NCBI GenBank assembly: GCA_964636405.1
Contig: CAZWSI010000015.1
Span: forward strand, 1-53,141
Direction: 5' to 3'
DNA from: CAZKGE01 sp964636405
GTDB taxonomy: Bacteria > Bacillota > Clostridia > Christensenellales > CAG-138
Length of the DNA: 53,141 nt
The position numbers and the translations under genes were made by a program. Positions within the stretch are counted from its first letter, which is position 1, and each line of letters opens with the position of its first letter. Shown one piece after another: positions 17,065 through 23,738 of the stretch. The notes beneath the pieces were generated by a model that worked only from the letters and a program-made list of their open reading frames with translations, ran no database searches and was not told the origin of the DNA.

Positions 17065-18028
17065 TGCAAAGAGCCGCCCTGTATCCAAGCTTTTTCAGCA
17101 GCGCCAGATCCGTCTTGACCGTAATGCCGGCGGTGGTCAGCATATCGCCGGAGATGGCCGCGTTTGCGCCGGAGCGGAAGCAGCCCTCGCCCTTGTCGGC
17201 GAGCAGCCCCCTGCCGCCCGCAAGGCGAATGGAAGCGTCCGGCAGCAGAAAACGGTACACCGCCACAATGCGCCGCATATCCTCCGCCGTCAGCCGCGGG
17301 TTTCCTTCAAAAGGTGTGCCGGGAATGGGATTCAGCATATTGACCGGCACGCTTTTCACGCCCAGCTCCCGCAGGGTGAGCGCCAGCTCGACGCGGTCCT
17401 CGACGGTTTCGCCCAGCCCCATGATGCCCCCGCTGCACACCGTCAGTCCCGCCGCCTGCGCCGCCTTGATTGCGGCGATTTTATCCGCATAGGTGTGGGT
17501 GGTGCAAACCTGCGGGAAGAAGCGGCGGGAGGTTTCCAGATTGTTGTGCACCCGGGTCACGCCGGCCTCCTTCAAGCGGCGGTACTGTGCTTGGTTTAGA
17601 AGGCCAAAGGAAACGCACACCGAAATGCCGACTTCATCGCGAATGCAGCGGATCGCCTCGCACATTTTATCGACTTCCGCGTCGGACAGCCGCTTGCCGG
17701 AGGTAACGATGGAGTAGCGAAGCACGCCCTGCGCATGATTCAGCCCGGCGTGGGCCACGATCTCACCGGCGGGAAGCAGGGGGTACTGGACGGCGCAGGT
17801 GTGGTTGTGCGCGGACTGGGCGCAGAATTTGCAGTTTTCTGAGCAGCTTCCGCTCTTGCCGTTGATGATGGTGCAGACGTCGAATAAATCGGCGCAGAAA
17901 TGAAGGCGAATCTCATTTGCCGCGACGCACAGCGCCTCCAGGGGCTGGCTGTAAAGCGCCAGCGCGTGTTCCTTTGTCAATTGCTGGCCGTGCAAAACCT
18001 GTTGTGCGACTTCCTCGATATCAAACAT
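17057..18028 (-). CDS. bioB: Biotin synthase
   Basis: The 323-residue radical SAM enzyme inserts sulfur into dethiobiotin. The 4Fe-4S ligands are C62, C66 and C69 in CSENCKFC, preceded by CTIINGKSGS. Later BioB signatures include YSIVTSGKRLSD, HNNLETSRRFFP, CSGGIMGLGET and NMLNPIPGTPFE. The frame is open 41 codons further upstream, but that portion lies in bioY. MFDIEEVAQQVL at 18028 is the usual start. It is 5 bp after bioY. Confidence 0.96.
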   Translation of the reverse strand: MFDIEEVAQQVLHGQQLTKEHALALYSQPLEALCVAANEIRLHFCADLFDVCTIINGKSGSCSENCKFCAQSAHNHTCAVQYPLLPAGEIVAHAGLNHAQGVLRYSIVTSGKRLSDAEVDKMCEAIRCIRDEVGISVCVSFGLLNQAQYRRLKEAGVTRVHNNLETSRRFFPQVCTTHTYADKIAAIKAAQAAGLTVCSGGIMGLGETVEDRVELALTLRELGVKSVPVNMLNPIPGTPFEGNPRLTAEDMRRIVAVYRFLLPDASIRLAGGRGLLADKGEGCFRSGANAAISGDMLTTAGITVKTDLALLKKLGYRAALCNE

Positions 18029-18033
18029 GCGCG

Positions 18034-18588
18034 TTACGCCCTGTCCTTTCGAACCAACGGTATAAGCCGCTTTGCCAAAGCAGAGCCGAGAATACACAGC
18101 GCGATATCTCCCGGCACAGCCAGAATAAAGCAATACAGGAACAGTGGCCACAGCCCGATGGGATTGTCAAGATAAAACGCGCTGATGCAGTAGTAGTAGA
18201 CCATGCCGAACAGGTAGACGACCAAAAGCCCCGAAAAGGATGCGGCAAGCAGTCGTTTGAAGGAGGGCTGCGGCTTGGCATAAGCCATTGACCCGGTTAA
18301 GTACGCGCCCGCACAGAAACCGATCAAATAGCCGAAGGTGGGATTCAATACGTAGGCAAACCCGCCGCCCGAGGCGAAAACAGGCAAGCCAAGAAGCCCC
18401 AAAAAGATATACACGCCCACGCTGATGGCCCCGTTCTTGCCGCCGAGAAGCAATCCGGCAAGCGTGGTGAACAGAAATTGCAGCGTGAACGGCACGACCG
18501 GCACGGGTATTCTTATAAAGGCGCCGGCGGCTATAAGCGCCGCAAAAAGGCCAATCAAGGTTAGATTTTTCGTTGATATTTTTCTCAT
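18034..18588 (-). CDS. bioY: Biotin transporter substrate-binding subunit BioY
   Basis: The 184-residue membrane protein has about six hydrophobic helices and the BioY strings PVPVVPFTLQ, GLLLGGKNGAISVGVYIFLGLLG (residues about 45-67) and GGGFAYVLNPTFGYLIGF. It is the S component of an ECF transporter. No energy-coupling ATPase or EcfT gene is adjacent, so it must use a shared module encoded elsewhere or work alone. It sits between birA (4-bp overlap) and bioB, so biotin uptake and synthesis share one switch. Confidence 0.94.
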   Translation of the reverse strand: MRKISTKNLTLIGLFAALIAAGAFIRIPVPVVPFTLQFLFTTLAGLLLGGKNGAISVGVYIFLGLLGLPVFASGGGFAYVLNPTFGYLIGFCAGAYLTGSMAYAKPQPSFKRLLAASFSGLLVVYLFGMVYYYCISAFYLDNPIGLWPLFLYCFILAVPGDIALCILGSALAKRLIPLVRKDRA

Positions 18589-19559
18589 TTGCTCTCCTGC
18601 GCTTGCATTGTAATTTCTCCTGAGGTCAATACGCCCGTGCCGCCATCGTCAAACGCAACAATCAGATTGCATTGCTCGTTGATGTCTAAAACCTTTGCGG
18701 GCGTCGCTCCTTTTGCCCCGTGAACCATGACTCGCTTGCCTATCACAAAGCAGTACCGCTTATAAAGCGCAGAAATCTCCTCTTGCTTCATGCGCTTATA
18801 CATGTCCCAAAAGAGATCCAGCACCCGGGCAATGAGCTCGTTCTTCCTGTTCGCCTCCTGATGAGAAAGCAAAAAGCCCGCGGTATCCGCGATTTCGGTT
18901 GGAAAGCCGTCCTCCGGCGCATAGAGGTTGATTCCGATTCCCAAAATGATGTATTCCGTTTTGCTGTTTTCCATGCTGAAGGAGCCTTGCGTCAGGATGC
19001 CGCATATTTTCTTGCCATCCACATAAATGTCGTTCACCCACTTGATTTGGGGCTTCTTGTCGGTCGTTTCCTCAATGGCTTTGCAAACCGCGACCGCCGC
19101 CGTCGTCGTGATATGGATGGTTTCGCTCGCCTCGAGGTCGGGCTTTAGCAGCAGGCTGAAGTAAATCCCTGTGTTTTTTGGCGAAAAGAAACTGCGGTTG
19201 CGTCTGCCAACGCCCCGCGTCTGCTCCTTTGCTACGATGGTATAGCCTTCGTCGCGCGCCGTTTTTTCGCGCAGAAGACCGTTGGTTGACGCAACGGAAT
19301 CATGTATTTCAAACGTAAACACCGAATCGTTGCGCAAATAGCCCCGCACGCCCGCTTCCGTCACGATATCGCCGCTTTCGGTGATCGCGTAGCCCTTGTT
19401 TGAAACGGCGCGGATTGAAAAGCCCTCCGCTTTGAGCTGCTTAATGCCTTTCCATATGGCGGCGCGCGTAACGTGGAGTGACGCGGCCATTTGTTCGCCG
19501 GATATGTATTGCCCGTTTGCACGCAGCAATACATCGAGGACGCTTTGCTTGACCGTCAT
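18585..19559 (-). CDS. birA: Bifunctional biotin-protein ligase / biotin repressor
   Basis: Residues 1-60 form a winged helix (LHVTRAAIWKGIKQLKAEG). The ligase domain follows with DSVASTNGLLRE, GVGRRNRSFFSPKNTGIYFS, the catalytic lysine region QIKWVNDIYVDGKKICGIL, and a C-terminal SH3-like domain. It makes biotinyl-AMP, loads carboxylases, and as holo-repressor binds the operator next to its own promoter. The first Arg of the classic GRGRRG loop is Val here; the second is kept. It is the first gene of the operon, so it is autoregulated. Confidence 0.95.
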   Translation of the reverse strand: MTVKQSVLDVLLRANGQYISGEQMAASLHVTRAAIWKGIKQLKAEGFSIRAVSNKGYAITESGDIVTEAGVRGYLRNDSVFTFEIHDSVASTNGLLREKTARDEGYTIVAKEQTRGVGRRNRSFFSPKNTGIYFSLLLKPDLEASETIHITTTAAVAVCKAIEETTDKKPQIKWVNDIYVDGKKICGILTQGSFSMENSKTEYIILGIGINLYAPEDGFPTEIADTAGFLLSHQEANRKNELIARVLDLFWDMYKRMKQEEISALYKRYCFVIGKRVMVHGAKGATPAKVLDINEQCNLIVAFDDGGTGVLTSGEITMQAQESK

Positions 19560-19577
19560 GGCTTTTCCTCCCGAATC

Positions 19578-19605
19578 ATGATAGCATAGAAACGCGCATT
19601 GTCAA
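19578..19605 (-). promoter_or_regulatory. Promoter of the birA-bioYBDA operon
   Basis: On the minus strand TTGACA (19600-19605) is 16 bp from TATCAT (19578-19583), followed by a GGGAGGAAAA ribosome binding site. The -35 box lies inside one arm of the BirA operator. Confidence 0.85.
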
Positions 19606-19634
19606 CCAAAATAATTGAATGGTTTACAATGCGC
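19594..19634. promoter_or_regulatory. BirA operator
   Basis: Two 14-bp arms, GCGCATTGTCAACC and GGTTTACAATGCGC, form an inverted repeat with one mismatch and a 13-bp spacer. The cores TTGTCAACC and GGTTTACAA match the known BirA signal TTGTWAACC-N13-16-GGTTWACAA. Placement over the -35 box means bound holo-BirA should block RNA polymerase. Confidence 0.92.
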
Positions 19635-19737
19635 GCGTTCCGAGGCCGCCGCGCATTTCTATTGCACGGCCGAGGGACGGCAGAAAACCTGCATATTGTG
19701 AAATAAACATGCAGAGCATGTATGCCGGCGGGTTTTC

Positions 19738-20040
19738 CTATTTCATGTTTTTAATCAATTCGTATAGCAAAAGCTTTTGCTCCGCGGTCAGCCTGCCCCA
19801 TCTGTCAAACAGGTCCTGCTGCTCGGCGGACAGCTCCACCATGCTTCCTTTGGAGAAAAACTGGGCCAGGGTTATCCCGAACGCATGGCAGACCGCCTCC
19901 AAAGTTGGCACGCTGGGAACCGTATTGCGCCGGAACAAATTGGCTATTGTCGATTGCGATAAGCCGGACTCCTTGGCCAGTCGGTACTCTGTCCATCCCT
20001 GCGCAGACATTAACCGCCGGATGCGATCGTTGGTATCCAT
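19738..20040 (-). CDS. Small XRE-family transcriptional regulator
   Basis: The 100-residue protein has an N-terminal helix-turn-helix of the Cro/CI type (about 5-60: LMSAQGWTEYRLAKESGLSQ, then STIANLFRRNTVPSVPTLEA). A short helical tail (AEQQDLFDRWGRLTAEQKLL) may dimerise. AAGGCGGTG precedes the start. It stands alone between the biotin operon and a divergent small gene and could control the latter; its target is unknown. Similar single-domain regulators are common in Clostridia. Confidence 0.85.
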   Translation of the reverse strand: MDTNDRIRRLMSAQGWTEYRLAKESGLSQSTIANLFRRNTVPSVPTLEAVCHAFGITLAQFFSKGSMVELSAEQQDLFDRWGRLTAEQKLLLYELIKNMK

Positions 20041-20102
20041 ACAATCACCGCCTTAATTTTAGTATAAGGTTCATCTAAAGGGGATAATATCATTCAGATG
20101 TA

Positions 20103-20131
20103 TTGAATAATCTGCGGATATGCGCTATTAT
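20103..20131 (+). promoter_or_regulatory. Promoter divergent from the XRE gene
   Basis: TTGAAT (20103-20108) and TATTAT (20126-20131) have a 17-bp spacer. It would drive the small genes at 20152-20530 and possibly the EAL gene. The XRE gene is the obvious candidate regulator, but no clear operator was recognised. Confidence 0.6.
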
Positions 20132-20151
20132 ACTTATACATGTGAGTGGTA

Positions 20152-20275
20152 ATGAGCCAAAAAAGGGGGGGCGTACACAGACGAATTCGTTCTGGAGCGC
20201 CCGGCAAAGGCAAAGCAAAAAGAACAATCGTCCGCCGCTGTGCAAAATACGCCTAAACCGCCGGCAGCCGAATAG
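20152..20275 (+). pseudogene. Possible 40-residue ORF broken at an A6G7 tract
   Basis: From the ATG at 20152 the frame reads MSQKRGG and runs to an early stop. A different frame after the A6G7 run (20159-20171) reads AYTDEFVLERPAKAK and then an Ala/Pro/Gln-rich tail ending PKPPAAE, which looks protein-like. One G fewer would join them into a 40-residue ORF. No good ribosome binding site is visible, though the promoter just upstream points into it. It may be a decayed gene, a slippage-controlled gene, a sequencing error, or nothing. Confidence 0.22.
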
Positions 20276-20320
20276 AGTGTTATAGACGGTGCGCGAGAAG
20301 CAATTTAAAAGGAGAGGGAT

Positions 20321-20530
20321 ATGAGCAAACGGGACGATTATCTCCAGCAGATTTCCAAACGCGGAGACGTTTACGGCGGAAACGGCGGGCTGCTGGATCT
20401 TCTTATATGGTGCGATAAGGTCAAGCTGCCGGATGTAACGGAGGACGAAGCGCGCGCGTTTCTTGAGAATGCGGGAGCGCCTTGTTCGTGCCTCTCCGGC
20501 AAAGAGATTGATAATCTGGAAAAATCATGA
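20321..20530 (+). CDS. Small protein of unknown function (69 aa)
   Basis: I do not recognise this protein. It follows an excellent ribosome binding site (AAAGGAGAGGG, 4 bp before the ATG), which is the main support that it is translated. The sequence is mixed charged, starts MSKRDDYLQQISKRGD, has a Gly-rich turn GGNGG and a CSC pair near the end, and shows no signal peptide or membrane helix. It lies about 110 bp before the EAL gene, downstream of the promoter at 20103-20131. Confidence 0.6.
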   Translation: MSKRDDYLQQISKRGDVYGGNGGLLDLLIWCDKVKLPDVTEDEARAFLENAGAPCSCLSGKEIDNLEKS

Positions 20531-20640
20531 TATCCTGTATAAAAAAGTAATATAGACTGTGCGTATAATTGGGTTGCAGGCTCACTTAACGCTCGCGCTG
20601 CAAGGAACGGACAGGCAGCGCCTCACGAAAGGGAGCGCCG

Positions 20641-22905
20641 ATGAACAAAAGACGAAAAGAAACCCGTTTGCTTGCCACGTTTCTTATCCCCGGCATACTG
20701 ACGCTGGCCGCCGTGCTGAACATGCTGTATTTTCAAGTGAGAACACAGGAATGGACGAAGCAATGGGCCTATCGCGTACTGGCCGCCTCGGCGCAGGAGC
20801 AGACCGCCACCCTGGGAGAAATATTCAACGGACGCTTTGGTATTCTTGAGACCTTTGCAAGCAGCGTGGGCGCACAGTGGAACCAGCAGCGCGACGTGTT
20901 GACGCTCGATAATATCCGTACAAGAATGACCGCCATGGTGGAGACCTCGGGCTTTGAGCATTTGGCCATCGCCGGGACGGACGGCGTGGCTTACGCAAAC
21001 GACGGTCAGACGGACGACTCCTCCGACCGCTTTTACATGACCGAAGCGCTGGCCGGACGTCGCGCCATTCAAGCCCTGACGGACAGCAGGCTGTATGAGA
21101 AGCAGCGGTTCGTTCTCGCCGTTCCCCTGCATATAAACGGCAAGGTTGCGGGCGCGGTGATGGGAAGCTTTACCAGCAGCGACCTCCGGCGGCTTATTGT
21201 TTCCACCGCTTTTTCCGGCAACGCCTATTCTTACCTGTGCGACAGCGCAGGAAACGTCATCATCGAAGCGGAGGCTACCACCCTGCTGCAGCGGGACAAT
21301 CTTCTGGATGCCATTGCCGCGGGGGAGCTCGAAATCCTTGACCGGATCACGCTTGAAACCCTCGCAGACGACCTCAAAGCCGGGAGCGAGGGCGTTGTGG
21401 CCTTTTCCAGCGGCGCGGAGCGCCGGTATGGCGTCTACCAGCCGGTGGGCATCAACGACTGGTATATCTTTAATTTTGTACCCGCCGCGGTCGTGGACAG
21501 TTCCACGGCCTCGCAAAACAGACTTGGCGCGCTCAGCATCGGCATCATCACGCTTTGCGCCGTGCTGCTGCTGGTCATCACCGGGGTGCGGGAAAAGCGC
21601 CGCATTCGCGAGCTGCAACGGCTTCAGGCGGAGCAGTTGGTTCATTACCGCACCGATCCCGTGAACGGGCTGTTGAACATGCAGGGCTTTGAACAGGCGG
21701 CGCGCGAGGAGCTGGATGCGCTGCCGCCGGAGACCTTCTGCGCGCTGGTCGATTTCGGCGCGAAAAACTTTGCGCTCTTTAACGTTTCCTTTGGCGGCCC
21801 CGCAGCCAATGCCGTACTCAAGGCGATGGCGGAAACGCTGCTTGCCCACTGCCTCAAAAAGCAGCCCTGCGCCCGGCTTTCCGGCGACCGCTTCGCGGTG
21901 CTGGTCACGGCCTGTACGTGCGAGCGGGATTTGCGAGAGCGCATCGCCGCTTTGAGCGCGGCGATGCAAACGCGCCATCAGACAAAGCAGCTCGATATTG
22001 CCTACGGGGTATATATTATTGACGCCCGCACCCTGCCCGTCGATGAGATGTGCACCCGCGCCATTGCGGCAAGGCTCCAGCTCAAGGAGGGCGCGGGCAA
22101 TGTGGGGTTCTACGATCAGACCGTGCATCAGCGCCAGATCGAGGATTCCGTGTTGCTCGAGGACATGGAAGATGGCCTGCGCCTTGGGCAGTTTGTGCCG
22201 TACTATCAGCCCAAATACGACGCGCGCACGGAGCGGATCGTGGGGGCGGAGGCGCTGGTGCGCTGGCTTCGCCCGGCGGGAGAGGTGAAGCCGCCCGATC
22301 GCTTTATACAGCTCTTTGAACAGAACGGGCTCATTACCAGGCTGGATGCGCACATGTTCGAGCAGGTGTGCAAAAAGCTTGCGCACATGCCCGCCCCTGT
22401 GCCGATATCGGTCAACTTTTCCCGGGCGCATCTGTATCAGCCGGATTTTCCCGAGAGCCTCCTTGCCATTGCCGCGCGCTATCGCGTCTCGCCGTCGCTT
22501 CTGGAAATTGAGCTGACGGAAACCGCCTTTTTCGATCAGCGCGACACGCTGATGCGAAACATGAACCGGCTGCGGGAATTGGGCTTCCTCGTATCCATCG
22601 ACGACTTTGGCAGCGGGTATTCGTCCTTAAACCTGCTCAAGGATATCCATGCCGACGTGGTCAAGATCGACAAGGGCTTCCTGTCCGAGTCAACGGAGAC
22701 GGAGCGAGGCATCACCGTTCTCGAGAGCGTGCTTTCCCTGGCAAAGGCGCTGAAGGTTCGAACGGTGGCGGAGGGCGTGGAAACCGTCGAGCAGTTGGAG
22801 CTTTTGCGCGAGAACGGCTGCGATACCATTCAGGGCTATTATTTCTGCCGCCCGGTGCCGGAGACTGAATTTGACAGGCTGCTGAAGGAGCAGCGCGGCA
22901 AGTAA
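20641..22905 (+). CDS. Membrane sensor with degenerate GGDEF and intact EAL domain
   Basis: The 754-residue protein has a transmembrane helix at about 11-30, an extracytoplasmic Cache-like sensor (about 31-295), a second helix (about 298-320), a GGDEF-like domain and an EAL domain. The GGDEF signature is SGDRF at 414-418, so diguanylate cyclase activity is unlikely. The EAL domain keeps E537-A-L, the Asn of ISVNFS, the Glu of EIELTE, IDDFGSGYSSL, KIDKGF and AEGVET, so c-di-GMP phosphodiesterase activity is predicted. AAGGGAG precedes the start. A TATAAT at 20564-20569 may be its own -10. The ligand is unknown. Confidence 0.9.
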   Translation: MNKRRKETRLLATFLIPGILTLAAVLNMLYFQVRTQEWTKQWAYRVLAASAQEQTATLGEIFNGRFGILETFASSVGAQWNQQRDVLTLDNIRTRMTAMVETSGFEHLAIAGTDGVAYANDGQTDDSSDRFYMTEALAGRRAIQALTDSRLYEKQRFVLAVPLHINGKVAGAVMGSFTSSDLRRLIVSTAFSGNAYSYLCDSAGNVIIEAEATTLLQRDNLLDAIAAGELEILDRITLETLADDLKAGSEGVVAFSSGAERRYGVYQPVGINDWYIFNFVPAAVVDSSTASQNRLGALSIGIITLCAVLLLVITGVREKRRIRELQRLQAEQLVHYRTDPVNGLLNMQGFEQAAREELDALPPETFCALVDFGAKNFALFNVSFGGPAANAVLKAMAETLLAHCLKKQPCARLSGDRFAVLVTACTCERDLRERIAALSAAMQTRHQTKQLDIAYGVYIIDARTLPVDEMCTRAIAARLQLKEGAGNVGFYDQTVHQRQIEDSVLLEDMEDGLRLGQFVPYYQPKYDARTERIVGAEALVRWLRPAGEVKPPDRFIQLFEQNGLITRLDAHMFEQVCKKLAHMPAPVPISVNFSRAHLYQPDFPESLLAIAARYRVSPSLLEIELTETAFFDQRDTLMRNMNRLRELGFLVSIDDFGSGYSSLNLLKDIHADVVKIDKGFLSESTETERGITVLESVLSLAKALKVRTVAEGVETVEQLELLRENGCDTIQGYYFCRPVPETEFDRLLKEQRGK

Positions 22906-22978
22906 AGCAGCGGCGGTTATCAAACGCGTCTGGCGCACAACGTCCGACGCCGAGGCGGTTGGCGCAGTGCATGCCTAT

Positions 22979-23024
22979 GATCGTTGCGGGTTTGTCAAGC
23001 TTGTTGAGCAAACCTGCAACGATC
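22979..23024 (+). terminator. Long stem-loop after the EAL gene
   Basis: GATCGTTGCGGGTTTG pairs with CAAACCTGCAACGATC (16 bp, one G-U). Inner TCAA/TTGA can extend it to about 20 bp. A weak U-rich stretch TGTCTTTAAAATTT follows. It probably ends EAL transcription, though it is longer than a normal terminator. Confidence 0.5.
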
Positions 23025-23073
23025 TGTCTTTAAAATTTCCTTTCCGACAAATCTACAGCATTTCCTTTGGCTA

Positions 23074-23102
23074 TTGACAGGGCCTTAAAAATGTACGATA
23101 CT
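23074..23102 (+). promoter_or_regulatory. Promoter of the MarR-MATE unit
   Basis: TTGACA (23074-23079) and GATACT (23097-23102) have a 17-bp spacer. Palindromic half-sites lie directly downstream, at the expected transcription start. Confidence 0.75.
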
Positions 23103-23109
23103 TGCAACA

Positions 23110-23137
23110 TTGAAATTTCAACTGTTGATTGTTCAAC
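23110..23137. promoter_or_regulatory. Candidate MarR operators
   Basis: Two palindromes sit just after the -10: the perfect TTGAAATTTCAA (23110-23121) and GTTGA-TTGT-TCAAC (23124-23137). MarR proteins typically bind palindromes of 12-18 bp overlapping their own promoter, so autorepression is a reasonable inference. Confidence 0.6.
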
Positions 23138-23151
23138 AGACGGGGTGCAAA

Positions 23152-23580
23152 ATGGATTTTAATTTGATGAATCTGCTGTTAATGTATGCAAAAGAGTACG
23201 GTCATGCCAGAATCCGGGAAGCGGGCATCTCCGATACCGAGCATAAGATCTGCACCTTTCTCTATTTTCACCGGGATGTGTATCAGGACATGATTGCCAA
23301 TACGCTGATGCTGGATAAAACGACGGTCGCCAAGGCGCTTTCCTCCCTTGAGGCGCGCAAGCTCATTTTGCGCTCGCAAAACCCTGAAAACAGGCGCAAA
23401 AACATCCTGACCATCACCGACGCGGGGATTGCCACGATCACGGATATTGTGAGCATATACGACGAATGGCTCGCGCGGATATCCGCTTGCCTTTCGCCGG
23501 AGGAGCAGGGGCGCTTTGACGAATATTGCCGCCGTCTGCTTGCGGTCACAAAGACCATCAGAGAGGAGAAACGAACATGA
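23152..23580 (+). CDS. MarR-family transcriptional regulator
   Basis: The 142-residue protein shows a MarR winged helix. The recognition region QDMIANTLMLDKTTVAKALSS is followed by a wing with RSQNPENRRKNILTITDAG, and the family's dimerising helices flank it. I chose ATG at 23152 (after GGGGTG) over an in-frame TTG at 23110, which falls in the operator palindrome. It precedes a MATE efflux gene and probably represses the unit until a ligand releases it. The stop overlaps a 7-codon ORF as ATGA. Confidence 0.88.
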   Translation: MDFNLMNLLLMYAKEYGHARIREAGISDTEHKICTFLYFHRDVYQDMIANTLMLDKTTVAKALSSLEARKLILRSQNPENRRKNILTITDAGIATITDIVSIYDEWLARISACLSPEEQGRFDEYCRRLLAVTKTIREEKRT

Positions 23581-23600
23581 ATGAACCCGCGCGCTTTTAA
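23577..23600 (+). CDS. Possible 7-residue leader peptide (MNEPARF)
   Basis: ATG at 23577 overlaps the MarR stop and is preceded by GAGAGGAGAAACGAAC, a strong ribosome binding site for so short a frame. It encodes MNEPARF and stops, followed by stacked hairpins before the efflux gene. It may be a ribosome-sensing leader ORF, or the stub of a gene lost when the hairpin region arose. Only the strong ribosome binding site and the context support it. Confidence 0.4.
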   Translation: MNEPARF

Positions 23601-23614
23601 AGTGCGTTTTGTGC

Positions 23615-23655
23615 ATTCCCGTAAAGCGGGAATTTCCCGTAAAGCGGGAATTTTT
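23615..23655 (+). terminator. Tandemly duplicated hairpin ending in a U-tract
   Basis: An 18-bp unit, CCCGTAAAGCGGGAATTT, is repeated exactly (23618-23635 and 23636-23653). Each copy forms a TTCCCG / CGGGAA stem with a TAAAG loop. The second is followed by five T and resembles an intrinsic terminator. The right arm of copy 1 can instead pair with the left arm of copy 2, giving an alternative fold that breaks the terminator. Confidence 0.65.
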
Positions 23656-23697
23656 CCGCAAAGGCCGGTCGTTTCGCTGACGCGAAAGCGGCCCCCC

Positions 23698-23719
23698 AAC
23701 GCAATGTACAAATTGCGTT
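23698..23719. promoter_or_regulatory. Perfect inverted repeat before the MATE gene
   Basis: AACGCAAT and ATTGCGTT (8 bp each, 6-bp spacer) lie just before the AGAAAGGA ribosome binding site of the MATE gene. It could be an RNA hairpin in the leader or a second regulator site. A further hairpin (GGCCG..CGGCC, 23663-23693) precedes it. Confidence 0.5.
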
Positions 23720-23738
23720 AGAAAGGACGATCACACGC

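Noticed and set aside
20623..22431. 602-codon minus-strand open frame
   Set aside because: It is antisense to the clear GGDEF/EAL gene and its translation is low-complexity with no family motif.
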